NCBI GenBank assembly: GCA_030037545.1
Contig: JASHRF010000053.1
Coordinates: 1-64,000, forward strand
DNA length: 64,000 nucleotides
Direction: 5' to 3'
Source: Acidobacteriaceae bacterium
GTDB lineage: Bacteria > Acidobacteriota > Terriglobia > Terriglobales > Acidobacteriaceae
The first letter of the stretch is position 1. Every line of letters starts with the position of its first letter. A program made the translations under genes and the position numbers. Under the pieces are notes generated by a model. The model made no database searches. It saw only the letters and a program-made list of their open reading frames with translations, and had not been told where the DNA came from. Below are positions 62,815 through 64,000 of the stretch, piece by piece.

Positions 62815-63288
62815 GTGACTAAAAAACCCAGCGCGGAGCGCCGCTCGGGATGTCCGGTGAGCATGGCGCTCGACCTGCTCGGCGACCGCTGGTCGCTGCT
62901 TCTGGTGCGCGACATGATGGTGCGCGGCTATCGCACCTTCCGCGAATTCCAGCGCTCCGGTGAAGGAATTGCCACCAACATTCTGTCCGCCCGCCTGCAG
63001 AAGCTGGAGGCCCGCGGCGTGGTGGAGCGCGAAGCCGCGACTGAAGACGGCCGCAGCACGCATTACCGGCTCACGGCTAAAGGCATTGCGCTGGCGCCCG
63101 TGCTGCTGGAGATGCTGATTTGGAGCGCGCACCACGAGCAGACGGACGCGCCCAGCGCCGTGATTGAGCAGATGGAACACAACCGCGCCGCTATGCTGGC
63201 TGAAACCTACCGGCGCTGGGCGAAGCGCGATTCCACGCCAATTCTTCCCCCGTTTCCATCGCCGATCACGACGCGGACAAAAATGTGA
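62815..63288 (+). CDS. HxlR-family transcriptional regulator
   Basis: About 157 residues from GTG 62815. The winged helix has Cys-Pro-Val-Ser-Met-Ala-Leu-Asp-Leu-Leu-Gly-Asp-Arg-Trp-Ser-Leu-Leu-Leu, a family hallmark with the redox-capable Cys, then Gly-Ile-Ala-Thr-Asn-Ile-Leu-Ser-Ala-Arg-Leu-Gln-Lys-Leu. It is predicted to start within one or two bases of the transcript start given by the -10 box at 62802-62807, so a leaderless mRNA is likely. It lies between two VOC genes and probably senses carbonyl or oxidative stress. Confidence 0.9.
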   Translation: MTKKPSAERRSGCPVSMALDLLGDRWSLLLVRDMMVRGYRTFREFQRSGEGIATNILSARLQKLEARGVVEREAATEDGRSTHYRLTAKGIALAPVLLEMLIWSAHHEQTDAPSAVIEQMEHNRAAMLAETYRRWAKRDSTPILPPFPSPITTRTKM

Positions 63289-63334
63289 ATGCAAGGCCCA
63301 CAGTAAAGAATTCCCTGAAAGGAAAATTGCGACC

Positions 63335-63766
63335 ATGAAGGTGAACACGTATCTGAACTTTCCCGGCAATTGCCAACAAGCTCTAGACTTTTACGCGCAG
63401 CATCTGGGCGCAAAGATCCTGATGAAATCGACGTTCGCGGAGATGCAGTTGCAAGGCGCCCCGCAGAACCTGCCGCCGGGCCTGAACCGGGAGGGCATTC
63501 TGCATGCGCGCTTCACAATCGGCGACACGCTGGTGATGGCCAGTGACGGCCCGCCGGAGCGCGTCCAGCCGATGCGCAGCGCCTATCTGTCGCTGAGCGT
63601 GGACAGCAACGAGGAAGCGGAGCGGATCTATAACGCACTCAGCGACGGCGGTGAGGTCTTCATGTCCATGGGCGAGCAGTTTTTCGCCCATCGCTTCGGT
63701 CAGTTCCGCGATAAGTTCGGCATCAATTGGATGGTGATCCACGAGAAGACGATGGGCAGCCGCTGA
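63335..63766 (+). CDS. PhnB-like VOC family protein
   Basis: 143 residues with the typical PhnB start (Val-Asn-Thr-Tyr-Leu-Asn-Phe-Pro-Gly-Asn-Cys-Gln-Gln-Ala-Leu-Asp-Phe-Tyr) and end (Phe-Gly-Gln-Phe-Arg-Asp-Lys-Phe-Gly-Ile-Asn-Trp). GAAAGGAAAATT precedes the ATG. It follows the HxlR gene by 46 bp on the same strand and is likely in its transcript. The substrate is unknown. Confidence 0.87.
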   Translation: MKVNTYLNFPGNCQQALDFYAQHLGAKILMKSTFAEMQLQGAPQNLPPGLNREGILHARFTIGDTLVMASDGPPERVQPMRSAYLSLSVDSNEEAERIYNALSDGGEVFMSMGEQFFAHRFGQFRDKFGINWMVIHEKTMGSR

Positions 63767-63894
63767 ATAGGAGGATTAGCGCTCGTGGCCGCCCATCTTA
63801 CGCGCAAAAACACGCGGCTCAGAGTTCTCCCCGGCGGGGCACCCAGTCTCTCCGGAGCGAGCAGAGCCCTTCAGGCCCGGAGACGACCTGAAAG

Positions 63895-64000
63895 TCAGCT
63901 CTCCACGTAATCCCAGAACGAATCAGAGAGGTCGGCGCCCATTTCTACGGCCATGCGCCGCGCGGCGCGCTCCACTTCTTCGATCAGCCCGTGCAGGTAA
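63895..64000 (-). CDS. C-terminal end of a protein continuing right of the window
   Basis: The last 34 residues and stop of a frame entering from the right edge are visible (Tyr-Leu-His-Gly-Leu-Ile-Glu-Glu-Val-Glu-Arg-Ala-Ala-Arg-Arg-Met-Ala, then Asp-Ser-Phe-Trp-Asp-Tyr-Val-Glu-Ser). The amphipathic helix and ending suggest a genuine C-terminus. The family is unknown from this piece. Confidence 0.55.
   Translation of the reverse strand, partial: YLHGLIEEVERAARRMAVEMGADLSDSFWDYVES

Overview
The window looks like a chromosomal segment of a GC-rich Acidobacteriota bacterium, probably class Terriglobia. This is inferred from gene content, not from an rRNA gene. The markers are a large Oar-type TonB-dependent receptor with an N-terminal carboxypeptidase-regulatory domain (51674-55087), many secreted or lipoprotein hypotheticals of acidobacterial style, a long radical-SAM protein resembling tetraether/membrane-spanning-lipid synthases (25492-27645), and many short non-coding repeats carrying the palindrome GGCACGGCTGAAGCCGTGCC. 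No complete transposase, integrase, phage gene or CRISPR array was seen.

Layout. 1-3.6 kb: lipoprotein fragment, repeat-rich intergenic DNA, a ric/ytfE pseudogene split by an interspersed repeat, and an intact membrane polyferredoxin. 3.6-5.9 kb: decayed defence-like genes next to tRNA-Gly(CCC) and the 3' stub of a second tRNA. 5.8-17.2 kb: housekeeping and stress genes (cupin, family-5 uracil-DNA glycosylase, DJ-1/PfpI, guanine deaminase, LolD-like ATPase, ClpC, DUF6580, LigA). 17.4-24.2 kb: oxidoreductases, UppP, DUF971, TauE. 24.4-25.4 kb: gene fragment and a HigBA-like toxin-antitoxin pair whose toxin has an internal stop. 25.5-33.2 kb: Tes/Mss-like radical SAM, envelope lipoproteins, RlpA. 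33.6-35.9 kb: a scrap yard of ABC ATPase, membrane-protein and MscS fragments plus a stretch matching the 16S rRNA 3' end. 35.9-38.1 kb: NrdR, NAD-isocitrate dehydrogenase, DUF1579. 38.1-44.4 kb: composite repeat, a membrane-anchored GH16-like protein lacking its catalytic nucleophile, xylulokinase, an unpaired RES-domain protein, phosphotransacetylase. 44.7-57.2 kb: sugar porter, XRE-cupin regulator, DUF481, winged-helix/TPR regulator, TonB receptor, VOC protein, rpmI-rplT. 57.4-64 kb: small membrane proteins, hydrolase pseudogenes, LipA, cytochrome c, DUF1398, and a divergent VOC/HxlR/VOC locus.

Two themes stand out. First, at least five short elements end in related terminal inverted repeats, often with CTAG at the tips. 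Several share the same hairpin core, and a longer ~335-bp repeat occurs three times: once inside ric and once carrying a nested short element. Second, the envelope theme is strong: a possible membrane-spanning-lipid synthase, UppP, RlpA, TonB import and carbohydrate sensing. Broken genes cluster where repeats and the tRNA lie, which suggests a chromosome shaped by small non-autonomous elements and gene decay.
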